Assembly: GCA_013002105.1 (NCBI GenBank)
Contig: JABDKS010000757.1
Span: 1-29,331 of the forward strand
Direction: 5' to 3'
DNA length: 29,331 nt
Source of the DNA: Pirellulaceae bacterium
GTDB taxonomy: Bacteria > Planctomycetota > Planctomycetia > Pirellulales > Pirellulaceae
A program made the position numbers and the translations under genes. Shown piece by piece: positions 1-8,507 of the stretch; position 1 is the first letter of the stretch, and the number at the start of each line of letters is the position of its first letter. Under the pieces are notes generated by a model. That model searched no databases. It was not told where the DNA came from and saw only the letters and a program-made list of their open reading frames with translations.

Positions 1-830
1 ATACATGATCGGTTTATGCTGGCCGGCGGGTCCAGTTGTCTGTCGGGGTTGGATCATCTAGGTTCCGGCCCTTTCCCCATCATCTCTCGTCGACCGGTCG
101 ATTGTCTCATTGCGCCGTGCTGTTAAGTAAAACGCAAAGACGCAAAGACGCGAAGTATCGAGCAGTAACTCTTTTCGCCTTTGCGTCTGAAACTTATCAG
201 TGGTGTTCTTACGTGATCGATTCCTAGCGCCGAATATAGCGGGCTGATCACAGTTGCTGTTAGCTCCTTTGTGAGCAGACGGATGTGCGATCGCGGCTTC
301 GTTTGATGTTGATACGCGGGCCCACCATGTCTGTCAGTTTGGACAATCTGGTTTCTCGTCCTTTCCGCACCATCCTTCGTTGGGCGGTCCCTTGTCGCAC
401 TGAGTCGTTCGGTTGAATCAGACGCAAAGACGCGAAGTCGCAAAGAATCGAGCAGAAACTCTTTGCGTCCTGGCGTCTTTGCGTTCAAAACTTTTCAGTG
501 GTGTTCTTACGTGATCGATTCTTATCGCCGAATGATTCGGGCCGATCACGGTTCTCTTGGATCACGTGTGATGGGACCGTTGCGTGTTCGCGACGTTGGG
601 TGGTGTTGGTATGGGAGCCGATGATGCTTGTCAATTTTTTGACAATCTAGGTTCCGGCCCTTTCCACACCATCTTTCGCTGATCGCTGCAATGTCGCATC
701 TTGCAGTGCGGTTGAACAAAACGCAAAGACGCAAAGACGCTAAGCATCGAGCAGAAACTCTTTGCGTCCTTGTGTTTGAGAGTCTTCGGCTACATTGTTA
801 CGTGATCGATTTGCATTCGCCGTGAACTCT
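1..830. repeat. Three tandem degenerate ~295 bp noncoding repeat units with internal hairpins
   Basis: Three successive units share ordered landmarks. CTTTCC after a GGTTCCGG-like box lies at 71, 361 and 660. The A/GACGCAAAGACGC motif lies near 131, 421 and 720. The exact 14-mer TTACGTGATCGATT occurs at 209-222, 507-520 and 798-811. The spacings (290-299 bases) show tandem duplication with drift. Each unit can fold: ACGCAAAGACGC at 422-433 pairs perfectly with 473-484, and the nested CGCAAAG at 439-445 pairs with 461-467. In unit 1, 138-147 pairs with 179-188. In unit 3, 728-736 pairs with 760-768. Short ORFs across the array are interrupted and differ between copies, so I read it as noncoding. 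The first unit may begin before the window. The function is unknown. Confidence 0.8.
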
Positions 831-1094
831 GCGGTAAGATTTCGATCATCAAGGAGTGTCGACCCGGCCGCAGACAATCGGATGGAACCTTGCCATGCAC
901 CGACGTGTGTCATCAGGCGTTCAGGAACGAAAAACAACTCGGCCGCTCTGGGTGATTGCGGCCGTTACTGCAACTGAGTGACGTTGATTGACTCGCACGT
1001 CGGCGCGCGGACGGGACGCCGGCCATTTTGTCCCCACGTGTCGACAACCACAGACCACTACTTCCCAACGCCCTGAACCAAAGGACCCAATCCA
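831..1094. other. Intergenic stretch with no recognisable gene
   Basis: This stretch lies between the repeat array and the His-heptad gene. Short overlapping ORFs exist on both strands, but none has a recognisable domain, a signal peptide or a credible start. It presumably carries the promoter of the gene at 1095. I could not identify convincing -35/-10 boxes. Confidence 0.4.
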
Positions 1095-1556
1095 ATGCTC
1101 AAGTCTGTTTCCATCACCATCGCACTGCTTGCTTCCTTGCTCTTCATCGACAAACTGCAAGCCGATGATCACACCGGGATGAAAAAGGAACATGCGACGG
1201 CACACCGTCAGCACGATCAGTGGGCCGCTGAACACGCCAAGTGGCGTGCCGAGCATATGCGGGCATTGGCCATGCTGGCCAAGTTGCAAGCTCACATTTA
1301 CGAGCATGAAGCGGAGTTGATCGAGCATGACGAAGAAATTCGGGCGCACGAAGATCACGCGGTGCATCACGGCGAGGAAATCGCGGCGCATGAACACGAG
1401 GGCGATGCGTCGGACCACAAACATCTGGAACAGGAACACAAGGATTTCAACACCAAGCACAAGGCGTTGGCTAAAAAGCACGACGACGTCAAGTCAGATC
1501 ACCAGCAACTTCATTCCTTGCTAAAGGCACTATTTGAAAAAGCAAATTTGAAGTAG
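1095..1556 (+). CDS. Small exported histidine-heptad protein, function unknown
   Basis: The 153-residue protein has a signal peptide (residues 1-23, hydrophobic core ITIALLASLLF) followed by a charged, helix-prone mature chain. I count 22 histidines. Fifteen fall in three runs spaced exactly seven residues: 26-33-40-47-54, 71-78-85-92-99 and 108-115-122-129-136. Hydrophobic residues (W43, W50, L75, I82, I96, F118, L125, V132) recur three or four positions after a His. This is what a coiled coil with His in one core position would show. The loops between runs lie at about 55-70 and 100-107 (the latter contains HEGDAS). Inference: three amphipathic helices, probably exported, that bind metal ions (Zn, Cu, Ni or Fe). 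I recognise no named family. It is transcribed alone, and a hairpin with a T-run lies about 170 bases downstream. The downstream convergent neighbour is a fetAB-like metal exporter, which fits but does not prove a metal role. Confidence 0.8.
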   Translation: MLKSVSITIALLASLLFIDKLQADDHTGMKKEHATAHRQHDQWAAEHAKWRAEHMRALAMLAKLQAHIYEHEAELIEHDEEIRAHEDHAVHHGEEIAAHEHEGDASDHKHLEQEHKDFNTKHKALAKKHDDVKSDHQQLHSLLKALFEKANLK

Positions 1557-1569
1557 TTCCCATGAGCGC

Positions 1570-1709
1570 GAGAATCCCGCGCGAACCGCCAGTTGACGAT
1601 TCTCGGTTGCCCACTTCGCTGCACGTCGACCGTACGCGCCAGAAGCCAATCGATATACACGTGCGGAACTGCTAAGGTCTGATGAATTTGCGGGTGAGAA
1701 TCCCGCGCG
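1570..1709 (+). repeat. 14 bp direct repeat flanking the post-gene spacer
   Basis: GAGAATCCCGCGCG occurs at 1570-1583 and again at 1696-1709, separated by 112 bases of noncoding sequence, between the His-heptad gene and the fetB terminator. Both copies are identical and in the same orientation. The purpose is unknown; it may be a footprint of duplication or excision. Confidence 0.6.
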
Positions 1710-1727
1710 GGTAAGTATCTATCAATC

Positions 1728-1768
1728 AAAAGGGGTCAAGAACCAATCAGTCAGGCTTGACCCCTTTT
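1728..1768. terminator. Bidirectional intrinsic terminator between convergent genes
   Basis: AAAAGGGGTCAAG (1728-1740) pairs perfectly with CTTGACCCCTTTT (1756-1768) around a 15-base loop. On the plus strand the stem runs into TTTTTT (1765-1770), suiting termination of the His-heptad gene. On the minus strand the arm at 1756-1768 is formed by the last codons of fetB, whose stop is at 1751-1753, so the hairpin forms as translation of fetB finishes. Confidence 0.75.
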
Positions 1769-2599
1769 TTGGATGCGGCCCCAATCGATTTGGTGGTCGG
1801 TGGTGGTGACGCGGTAAAATGTCAGGCCCAGCGCAACGAGAACGCCGATGGCGATCGCGGCGGCGATCACAAACATGATCATGATTTGGTACATCACCGC
1901 CTGAACCGGCGGAGCACCGGCCAATAATTGCCCGGTCATCATGCCGGGAATGCTGACGATGCCGGCGACGGACATCGTGTTGAGGATCGGAATCATTGCG
2001 GTCCGCGCCGCCGCCACGAACACATCGCGGCAGCTTTCCCAACGTGTCGCGCCCAGGGTCAGACGCATCTCAATTTCGTCTCGGCGGCCACGAAGATCAG
2101 ACAAAAAGCGATCGATGCCCAGCGAAATTCCCGTCAGCGAATTTCCCAGCACCATCCCGAGCAGCGGAATTACCACGTGCGGGCTGTACCACGGTTGCGG
2201 TCGCACGATGAACAAAACGGTGATCGCGGTGACCAACCAACTGCTGACCCAAACGGCAAAGATCGCCGATGGGTAAATACGATCGTATCGATGATCGATG
2301 CGCCGTACCGCCGAGTATCCGGCAATCAACGTCATCACCGTGGCCAATAACAAGACCGGCGCGGGACTGGCCAACGCAAAAATCTGATGCAACACCAAAC
2401 CGAGCAACGCCAGTTGTACGGTCATCCGAATCGCGGCCCAAACAATCCGTTGCTCCAGCCCGAGGCGTAATCGCCACGAGATCAAAGCATTGATCAAGAT
2501 CAGCGATCCGGCGATCGCGACCGCGGTCCACGACAATTCGATCACGTTGTTTTGAGCGACCAACAACGCCCTTGGAAGGGAGGCGAGGCAGGAGATCAT
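1751..2599 (-). CDS. fetB: ABC exporter permease, FetB family (UPF0014)
   Basis: The 282-residue polytopic membrane protein is of the FetB/YbbM family, the usual length for it. The characteristic C-terminal stretch is present: RLTLGATRWE, then IPILNTMSVAG, IPGMMTGQLLAG and a YQIMIMF membrane segment. Several hydrophobic segments precede it (around residues 22-42, 55-75, 78-98 and 100-160). In E. coli the FetA-FetB complex exports iron and helps peroxide resistance; that role is transferred here by family. The ATG overlaps the stop of the ATPase gene by four bases (ATGA), so the two are translationally coupled. The 3' end is built into a terminator hairpin. The substrate could be another metal or compound. 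Confidence 0.88.
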   Translation of the reverse strand: MISCLASLPRALLVAQNNVIELSWTAVAIAGSLILINALISWRLRLGLEQRIVWAAIRMTVQLALLGLVLHQIFALASPAPVLLLATVMTLIAGYSAVRRIDHRYDRIYPSAIFAVWVSSWLVTAITVLFIVRPQPWYSPHVVIPLLGMVLGNSLTGISLGIDRFLSDLRGRRDEIEMRLTLGATRWESCRDVFVAAARTAMIPILNTMSVAGIVSIPGMMTGQLLAGAPPVQAVMYQIMIMFVIAAAIAIGVLVALGLTFYRVTTTDHQIDWGRIQKRGQA

Positions 2600-3306
2600 G
2601 GGTTACGTCTCCCATCGACTGGTTGCTCGTCCAAGACTGGCGGATCGATGATTCGACCGTCCATCATTTGCCAACTGCGGTTGGTCATGCGGTGCAGCTG
2701 CGATGGGTCGTGGCTGATCCACACATAGGCTCGCTGCGCGGACTCGCTGTGCCACAGTCGAACGAGTTGCTCGAATCGCTGCGTGGCTTCGGGATCCAGT
2801 GATGCCGTTGGTTCGTCCAACAGCAGCACCAACGGGTCGATTTGGATCGCTCGCATCAATGCCACGACCTGTTGTTCGCCGCCACTGAGCGTTTCGATTG
2901 ATTGATCCAATATGGACCTGGACCGACCGAGGGCATCGAGCCAGTTTTCGTGGCAAGTTTCGTTGTAGCTGCTGTCGGACGATTCAAGCGTGAACGGCAG
3001 TCGCAAGTTATCGCGGACCGTGCCGAGGAGCATCGCCGGCCGCTGGTGTAGATAGATGACTTGGCGTCGGTAACGTGGAAGCGCGTCAGCCGTGACGACG
3101 TTGCTTTGAAACCGCAATTGGCCGACAGTGACCGGATCGAGTCGGGCCAAGCACCGTAGTAGCGTCGATTTACCACTGCCGCTCGGGCCGGTCAATCCAA
3201 TCTGGTCTCCCGCGACGATCGATATGCTGACATCATCGACCAGGGGAGGGTCCCTGTTGGGGACCGACCGTGTGACGTGCTGGAGTTCAACGAGCGTGGT
3301 CGACAT
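2596..3306 (-). CDS. fetA: ABC exporter ATP-binding protein, FetA-like
   Basis: The 236-residue ATPase has every ABC landmark: Walker A GPSGSGKST (residues 40-48), Q-loop Q88, signature LSGGEQQ (140-146), Walker B LLLDEP (161-166) and switch His199. I start at the ATG at 3306, because this gives a typical short FetA. The frame stays open upstream to an ATG at 3525, but the extra 73 residues are low-complexity and unlike any ABC N-terminus. There is no clear Shine-Dalgarno sequence. It overlaps fetB by four bases and should energise export by that permease, probably of iron, at the inner membrane. The symbol rests on the FetB-type partner; the ATPase alone would only be called ABC. Confidence 0.85.
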   Translation of the reverse strand: MSTTLVELQHVTRSVPNRDPPLVDDVSISIVAGDQIGLTGPSGSGKSTLLRCLARLDPVTVGQLRFQSNVVTADALPRYRRQVIYLHQRPAMLLGTVRDNLRLPFTLESSDSSYNETCHENWLDALGRSRSILDQSIETLSGGEQQVVALMRAIQIDPLVLLLDEPTASLDPEATQRFEQLVRLWHSESAQRAYVWISHDPSQLHRMTNRSWQMMDGRIIDPPVLDEQPVDGRRNP

Positions 3307-3583
3307 ATTGGCCAGAGAAGGTGATGGATTCAGCGAGGTATCGTAGAACGGACCCCGCGCGGTGACCACCGGCGCGGTGTGTTGGCCACCAGCGTTGCGC
3401 GTTCGGATTAGAACCGGATGATGCAAAAAGTCATCACGTAGGCCAGGGCTCACAGACGCGGTGGTAGGCATGGTGCCGCTTGAAATACGAGATTCCGCGG
3501 TTCGATTCGTCGGAATATCGGGCACGGATGCAAAAAAACGGGCATGTTTGCATATCTAGTCTCGCTCGCAAGTGAATGCCCCT

Positions 3584-4711
3584 ATGCCCCAGCTGTCTGT
3601 TTCCACGGCGTCACCTCCAACAGAGGATGCCGCGACCGTATTGAAACCGCACCGACGAATCTTGGAGTTAGACGCGCTGCGAGCGTTGGCCGCGATCAAC
3701 CTGGTGTTGTTTCACTTTACCCACGTCTACGCGGTGAAATTCGGCTACGAAACAGCGCTGGGGTTCGAATGGCCTTTTGGCGCTTACGGCGTCGAAATGT
3801 TTTTCATACTGAGCGGTTTCGTCAACAGCATGTCATTGCTGCGGCGCGGCAAACCGGTGGACTTTGTCGCCGCACGAATGATTCGTATTGTGCCGATCTT
3901 CTTGCTGGTGATCATCGCCAATTTGTGGGTGATGAGTTTCGCGCCGCTGAATCAAACGCCGGTCACGACCGGCCAGTTCGTTGCCAACATGACGCTGCTG
4001 CCGCGGATTTTTGGTTACGAGTGCCTGGATCCGGTGATGTGGACGCTACAAGTCGAGATGATGTTCTACGCCACGCTAGTGACAATGTTCAAAGTCGGTG
4101 CGTTGAAGCGTTATTTCTTGGGCTGGGGCACGTTGTTGACCCTGTCGTATTTCGTTTGTCCATCACTTGATTCGCTGCAGGCGGTTCATGGACAGGCAAC
4201 CTGGTTCGGCGTTGCAACCGCGGTGCGTCGATTGATGCTGTTGGATTTTGTACCGCTGTTTGCGATTGGATTTTTGTTGTACATGATCAAAACCGGCACG
4301 GGCAAACGTTGGCAAAACATTTTAGGAATTCTGGCCGCTGCCGCCGTGTTCCATTCGATCGACCATGGCAAGCACAATCCCGTGGCGACGGCACTGATCA
4401 TTGGCTTGGTGACCGCGAGTGCGTATGGTCGGGTGCCCATTTTGCGACTGCGACCGTTGGTCTATGTCAGCACGATCTCGTATGCGTTGTACCTGTGTCA
4501 CAACAACTTGGGATCGATCGTAATTCATCGATTCGATCACAACGGCGTCCCATCGATCGTCTGCTTTGTTGTCGCCTGTGCGTTCTCATTCGCGATGGCG
4601 ATTATCGTCACGCATTGGATCGAAGAACCGATGACTCGGCGATTACGATCTGCTTGGGAAAGCTACCGGACACGGCGGGTCGAGACGCCGGTCGGACAGG
4701 TTGCAGCGTAA
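3584..4711 (+). CDS. Acyltransferase-3 family membrane protein (OafA/YrhL type)
   Basis: The 375-residue multi-spanning protein starts its domain with the family hallmark LELDALRALAAINLVLFHF, containing the R-A-L and the conserved H of the first membrane helix. A second hallmark, YGVEMFFILSGFV, follows. About ten hydrophobic segments run to the C-terminal WIEEPMTRRL, another family signature. Members transfer acyl groups (often O-acetyl) to extracytoplasmic sugars, lipids or peptidoglycan; the acceptor here cannot be read from sequence. An in-frame GTG four codons upstream (3572) is an alternative start. The gene is monocistronic: divergent from fetA across a ~275-base spacer, and convergent with the SHD1 gene. 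Confidence 0.88.
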   Translation: MPQLSVSTASPPTEDAATVLKPHRRILELDALRALAAINLVLFHFTHVYAVKFGYETALGFEWPFGAYGVEMFFILSGFVNSMSLLRRGKPVDFVAARMIRIVPIFLLVIIANLWVMSFAPLNQTPVTTGQFVANMTLLPRIFGYECLDPVMWTLQVEMMFYATLVTMFKVGALKRYFLGWGTLLTLSYFVCPSLDSLQAVHGQATWFGVATAVRRLMLLDFVPLFAIGFLLYMIKTGTGKRWQNILGILAAAAVFHSIDHGKHNPVATALIIGLVTASAYGRVPILRLRPLVYVSTISYALYLCHNNLGSIVIHRFDHNGVPSIVCFVVACAFSFAMAIIVTHWIEEPMTRRLRSAWESYRTRRVETPVGQVAA

Positions 4712-4734
4712 TGCAGGTTAATGTGACGCCGTTT

Positions 4735-4748
4735 GCCGTCGCGACGGC
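4735..4748. other. 14 bp perfect palindrome in a convergent gap
   Basis: GCCGTCGCGACGGC reads identically on both strands and sits in the 61-base gap between the ends of the acyltransferase and SHD1 genes. No T-run follows, so it is at best a weak bidirectional terminator. It may be a chance product of GC-rich sequence. Confidence 0.35.
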
Positions 4749-4772
4749 GACGAAGTGAAAGCGTGGGAGCGA

Positions 4773-6371
4773 CTAGCGAAGGTTCGAGTCGTCGCGACTG
4801 ATGCGAACATCGCGGTCGGTCCAGTGGTCGTTGCTCCAAACGCTGCGGCCGGGCAATTTCCAATCGCGAGGATCCACTGTTGCTTGGCGTTGATCGATCC
4901 ACTGGATCGCTTGAGTGGCCCCTTCGTGCGGCATTTGAATCACCGCCATGGAGGTTTCGGGATACTTGCGAAATATCGCGACCCGTTCACCCAAGGGCGA
5001 CGCGGTTGTGCCGGTTAGATGGTAGCGCCAAACGGGGAGCCCGCGATGGATACTGATCACGGTACCGGAGCTGGACATCACCAAATCAAAATCGATCCAG
5101 GTCGGAGCACCACTTCCCAAACTTTGCCGACTCGTGACGTGGCTGCTTTGGACCGCGGTGGTCAAATCCCAAGTTCGCATGGCCAGCGCGTTGCCGATTG
5201 CCAGTGCATGACCGTGCCGCGAAAAGCGGACACCTGGCAGGCTTCGCGATTCGACTGGAATACGACCGAGAGATTTGCCGTCGGTTGTGCGGAACAGATG
5301 CACGGCTCCTTGTCCAGGTAATGCGAGGTAATGTCGCCCAGGCGAGATCGCGGGGATCGCCTTTTTATGGATGCCGTCGATTCGCAGATAAGTTTCGCCG
5401 GAGACCAGGTTCCATCCGATCAGCGATTCGCCCATCGCGGCAACAAAATGTTCTTCGTCGATCCAGCGTGCCCAGCGAATTTCCGGTGTCTCGCGATGGT
5501 CTTCTGTCGCGGGCAGATTCCGCTGGTGATGAAGAGCGATTTCGTTGTCTCGCCAGCCGGTTGCCATTGCCAGCCGACCGCCTCGTCCACGGACATCGTG
5601 ATCGATTAATACCAGTGATCGACCGCTGTGCGTGTGATGATCCAGCAGCGTGATCGAATCTTCGCTCTTGTAGATCGTTTGGCTCTCGTTGGTGATGGGA
5701 TCAAATTTCACCAAACGATTGATCTGGCTGGAGCGGGCCAATGTAAAGCCGACATTGATCGACATCCCGATGGCAGGCTGTTGTTGGGTTCCAACGCTTA
5801 ATAATTCCGAGCACTTGTGTTGGCTGCCAAGCTGTTCCATCGGGATCGTCGTCTCGGAAAATCGAATTTGATCGGGAGCCGGGTCCGCGATCAACGGCAA
5901 TGGCAGGCTGGAATCCGCGGTCGTTGCGGTCACGACACCAAGCAGCAATTCGGCACCGTCGGCGAGTTCAACATCGGTGGCGGGCAGGTCGAGCCGTTTT
6001 TGCGGTGTCAACTCTGGTGGCTCTAAAGACGTTGGTTGACCGGTCGGAATCCGTTGGACGGCATTAGCAGCTCGTTCTGCTTCTTTGCGATCGTATTGTT
6101 CGACGTACTCACGGTCTTTCTTGCTGAGGCCATCGAGCGGCATGGTCAGCTTGCCACCATCTTGTCGAACTAGCACGACCTTTTCGTCGGTATGTTCGAC
6201 CAAAGCGGCTTCGACGGAGTACCGTCCGGTCGCGTCAACCCAAATGCGACTGGGGTTTTTTGCGCTCGCGATGGGCGTTGCTATCAATGCATAGATCGCG
6301 ATCGCAAGGATGGCGACCTTTGTGCCGCAATCGAAAGAGTTCCGACAATCGGGACCGAAAAAGATTTTCAT
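4773..6371 (-). CDS. Secreted SHD1-domain protein with probable beta-propeller
   Basis: The 532-residue protein has an N-terminal hydrophobic segment (about 18-37, ending ATPIASA, a plausible signal-peptidase site). An SHD1 (Sla1 homology domain 1) module follows at about 41-98: IWVDATGRYSVEA, then VVLVRQDGGKLTMPLDGLS and REYVEQYDR. SHD1 is common in planctomycete exported proteins. After a proline-rich link (about 110-125), the rest (about 130-520) has repeated strand-rich segments resembling WD40 or PQQ propeller blades. Examples are ETYLRIDGIHKKAIPAISPG, TDGKSLGRIPV and VRFSRHGHALAIGN. The exact role is unknown; a periplasmic scaffold or binding protein is plausible. The start is the only ATG giving a signal peptide. 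It is the last gene of the minus-strand block. Confidence 0.8.
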   Translation of the reverse strand: MKIFFGPDCRNSFDCGTKVAILAIAIYALIATPIASAKNPSRIWVDATGRYSVEAALVEHTDEKVVLVRQDGGKLTMPLDGLSKKDREYVEQYDRKEAERAANAVQRIPTGQPTSLEPPELTPQKRLDLPATDVELADGAELLLGVVTATTADSSLPLPLIADPAPDQIRFSETTIPMEQLGSQHKCSELLSVGTQQQPAIGMSINVGFTLARSSQINRLVKFDPITNESQTIYKSEDSITLLDHHTHSGRSLVLIDHDVRGRGGRLAMATGWRDNEIALHHQRNLPATEDHRETPEIRWARWIDEEHFVAAMGESLIGWNLVSGETYLRIDGIHKKAIPAISPGRHYLALPGQGAVHLFRTTDGKSLGRIPVESRSLPGVRFSRHGHALAIGNALAMRTWDLTTAVQSSHVTSRQSLGSGAPTWIDFDLVMSSSGTVISIHRGLPVWRYHLTGTTASPLGERVAIFRKYPETSMAVIQMPHEGATQAIQWIDQRQATVDPRDWKLPGRSVWSNDHWTDRDVRISRDDSNLR

Positions 6372-6447
6372 TGGAACGTTGGTTGATGTCTTTGGAATTC
6401 ACACGCGAGGCGTCGAAAACCGCCCCCGGCCTTCTGATTGCAGCATA

Positions 6448-7257
6448 CTACCGCAGCATCGTACCGCCACTGTCAGGCTTCACATTTTGCTGACCGCTGG
6501 CTGCTTCGTTGGTCGATGGCATCGAAAAGTCGGTTCCACTGGCCACTTGGACACCTGAATCGGTCAACGCCGGGGCAGTTGGTACTGGCGTCTTGTCCAA
6601 CGCCGCAAGCCATGCATCGGGCTTGTTGCCATAGTTTTTGCCGGTCACGCTACGCAGCGATTGCATGGCGATGCTTTGGGTCGCCGGGTTACGATCGCTC
6701 AACGCCATCCGCAGCGAGTTGGTCGCGATTTGATTTTTGTGACTGCCCATTGCCGCGATCGCCGCGTGCTGGACGTCTTGTTCGGTTTCGCTGCCGGCGG
6801 TCGACGCTAACAATTGAGCCGCATAGGGTTCGCTGCGACGACCCAATGCCCGACACGCTTCCATGCGGACTTTGATGCTGTCGTCCTTGAGACCTTTCTC
6901 GATCAGACCGACCGCTGTGTTGGTTTTCAGTTTACCGGCCGCGTTGATCGCCAACCGGCGCATTTCGGGACTCGGGTCGTTGTCGATCATCTTGTTTAAA
7001 TGACCTGACCAGAATGTTTGTCGCTCCATTGGCATGTCGCCGATTTGCTCGCACAACGTGAGTAGTTCGTTGCGACGTTGATGGTCGGTTACGCCAAAGG
7101 CGCGATCTTCGCGCCATTCCTTCATCGTGAAATAGGGATTGACGTGCTTGAGCGCATAAAGGGGCCCATCGTGGCAACCACTGATCGCGAAACTCCCAAT
7201 CGCCGCAAAGAGCGCGTGGGAACGAGTGATAACTGATGTCGTCGAGTGTTTTCGCAT
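6448..7257 (-). CDS. HEAT-repeat lipoprotein
   Basis: The 269-residue protein is chosen from the ATG at 7257, because this gives a short basic N-terminus, a hydrophobic core and the lipobox AISGC, with Cys28 as the lipidated residue. Upstream in-frame codons to 7320 would add an arginine-rich stretch that spoils the signal. Residues about 90-185 carry HEAT-type helical pairs: EMRRLAINAAGKL, IKVRMEACRALGR, DVQHAAIAAMGSH and PATQSIAMQSL. The C-terminal 60 residues are Ser/Thr/Pro-rich and low complexity. HEAT arrays are protein-binding scaffolds, so this is probably an envelope-anchored adaptor with an unknown partner. It lies 76 bases upstream of the SHD1 gene on the same strand. Confidence 0.8.
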   Translation of the reverse strand: MRKHSTTSVITRSHALFAAIGSFAISGCHDGPLYALKHVNPYFTMKEWREDRAFGVTDHQRRNELLTLCEQIGDMPMERQTFWSGHLNKMIDNDPSPEMRRLAINAAGKLKTNTAVGLIEKGLKDDSIKVRMEACRALGRRSEPYAAQLLASTAGSETEQDVQHAAIAAMGSHKNQIATNSLRMALSDRNPATQSIAMQSLRSVTGKNYGNKPDAWLAALDKTPVPTAPALTDSGVQVASGTDFSMPSTNEAASGQQNVKPDSGGTMLR

Positions 7258-7473
7258 CCTTGCTTCCGATACTTCTCCATATCGCCTGCGTCGACCGACG
7301 CAGCGCAGTCCTGGCACCATTCACTTCGGCATGTATCAAAGCCCGGCGATACATTCCAAGGGCAGTTTGTGATGTGCGGTCGTCAAGGAAACATCGCAAG
7401 TCGTTTCTACGTGAAGCTAGGAAGAATGGGATCACGAGGGGGAACGACTGCGCGAAAACCGCTTGCCACCGCG

Positions 7474-8376
7474 CTACGATCGCCAGTCGACTTCGTTTAA
7501 TTTTGCCAATGCAAGCAAAAGTGACTGTGTTCCGTCTTTGGCGTGTCCTTGCGCGACGACCGCTTGGTAGAGCTGATGGGCCAGTGCGAGTCCGGGCAAA
7601 GACAAATTCATCGCGGCCGCCTCGTCCAACGCAATCCGCATGTCTTTGATGAAATGCTCGACGAAGAATCCGGGGTCAAAATTGCCGTCGATCATTCGCG
7701 GGGCCAGGTTCGACAACGACCAGCTGCCGGCGGCGCCCGATGAAACGCTTTGCATCACGGTGGGCAAATCGAGTCCCGCTTTGTGCGCGTACAGCAAGCC
7801 TTCGCAAACAGCGATCATTCCGCTGGCGATCAATGTTTGATTGACCATCTTGGTGTGTTGCCCACGGCCCGGTCCTCCCTGATGAACGATGGTTTTGCCC
7901 ATCAATTCAAATAACGGACGGACGGCGTCGACCGCTGATTGATCGCCTCCGATCATGATCGAGAGCGCCGCGTTTTTTGCGCCCGTGTCGCCGCCGCTGA
8001 CGGGTGCATCAATGGACGCGACCTGTTGTTTTTCGGCCGCGACGGCGATTTCTTCGGCCAGTGATGGCTGGCTGGTGGTCATGTCCACAATGGTCATTCC
8101 CGATCGACATCCCGCCAGAACCCCGTCATCGCCCAAAATGACGCTCCGGACATCCGAAGGAAACCCGACGATCGTGAAAACGACGTCGCTCTCCTGCGCG
8201 ACTTCGCGCGGTGAGTTGACCAGCGTCGCACCGGCTGCGACTAAGTCATCCGTCTTATCTCGCGAACGATTGAACACGGTCGCTTTGTAGCCCGCGGAGA
8301 TCAGATGTCCGCACATGCTGCGTCCCATCACGCCGGTACCAATCCATCCAATGCGAGTCGATTCGGGAGTTGTCAT
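7474..8376 (-). CDS. NAD(P)-dependent beta-hydroxyacid dehydrogenase (HIBADH / GlxR-like)
   Basis: The 300-residue protein has the usual length and architecture of the 3-hydroxyisobutyrate dehydrogenase superfamily. The Rossmann motif GTGVMG is at residues 13-18. The substrate-binding box DAPVSGG is at 123-129 and is followed by [13 protein letters not shown]. The catalytic lysine K176 lies in QHTKMVNQ. Members oxidise 3-hydroxyisobutyrate, tartronate semialdehyde-type or related beta-hydroxy acids; which one is not determinable here. I start at the ATG at 8376 (MTTPEST), because the 35 upstream in-frame codons add a leucine-rich stretch not found in the family. About 216 noncoding bases separate it from the HEAT gene. 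Confidence 0.88.
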   Translation of the reverse strand: MTTPESTRIGWIGTGVMGRSMCGHLISAGYKATVFNRSRDKTDDLVAAGATLVNSPREVAQESDVVFTIVGFPSDVRSVILGDDGVLAGCRSGMTIVDMTTSQPSLAEEIAVAAEKQQVASIDAPVSGGDTGAKNAALSIMIGGDQSAVDAVRPLFELMGKTIVHQGGPGRGQHTKMVNQTLIASGMIAVCEGLLYAHKAGLDLPTVMQSVSSGAAGSWSLSNLAPRMIDGNFDPGFFVEHFIKDMRIALDEAAAMNLSLPGLALAHQLYQAVVAQGHAKDGTQSLLLALAKLNEVDWRS

Positions 8377-8507
8377 TTGGTTGGGATTTAAGAGAGCGTG
8401 ATGAAGTAACAGAGGGAGCGATAAGGCCCAACGACATTCTATCGATTCGATCGCGCGTGCAAACCAGCAGCGACGTGTCACGGTTCACTCGATCGTTGGT
8501 TGAATCA

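Noticed and set aside
123..488. 121-residue minus-strand ORF across repeat units 1 and 2
   Set aside because: It is created by reading through the tandem repeats; the equivalent frame is interrupted in unit 3, and the product is low-complexity and Arg-rich with no domain.
1..830. CRISPR array
   Set aside because: The repeat units are ~295 bases with gradual drift across the whole unit; there are no short identical repeats with unique spacers and no cas genes.
921..1481. 186-residue minus-strand ORF opposite the His-heptad gene
   Set aside because: It is the antisense shadow of a gene with a strong repeat pattern; its hydrophobic run comes from complementing His/Glu codons.
3307..3525. 73-residue N-terminal extension of the FetA-like ATPase
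   Set aside because: It has no similarity to ABC N-termini, and an ATG at the normal family start is present; more likely it is the open upstream region.
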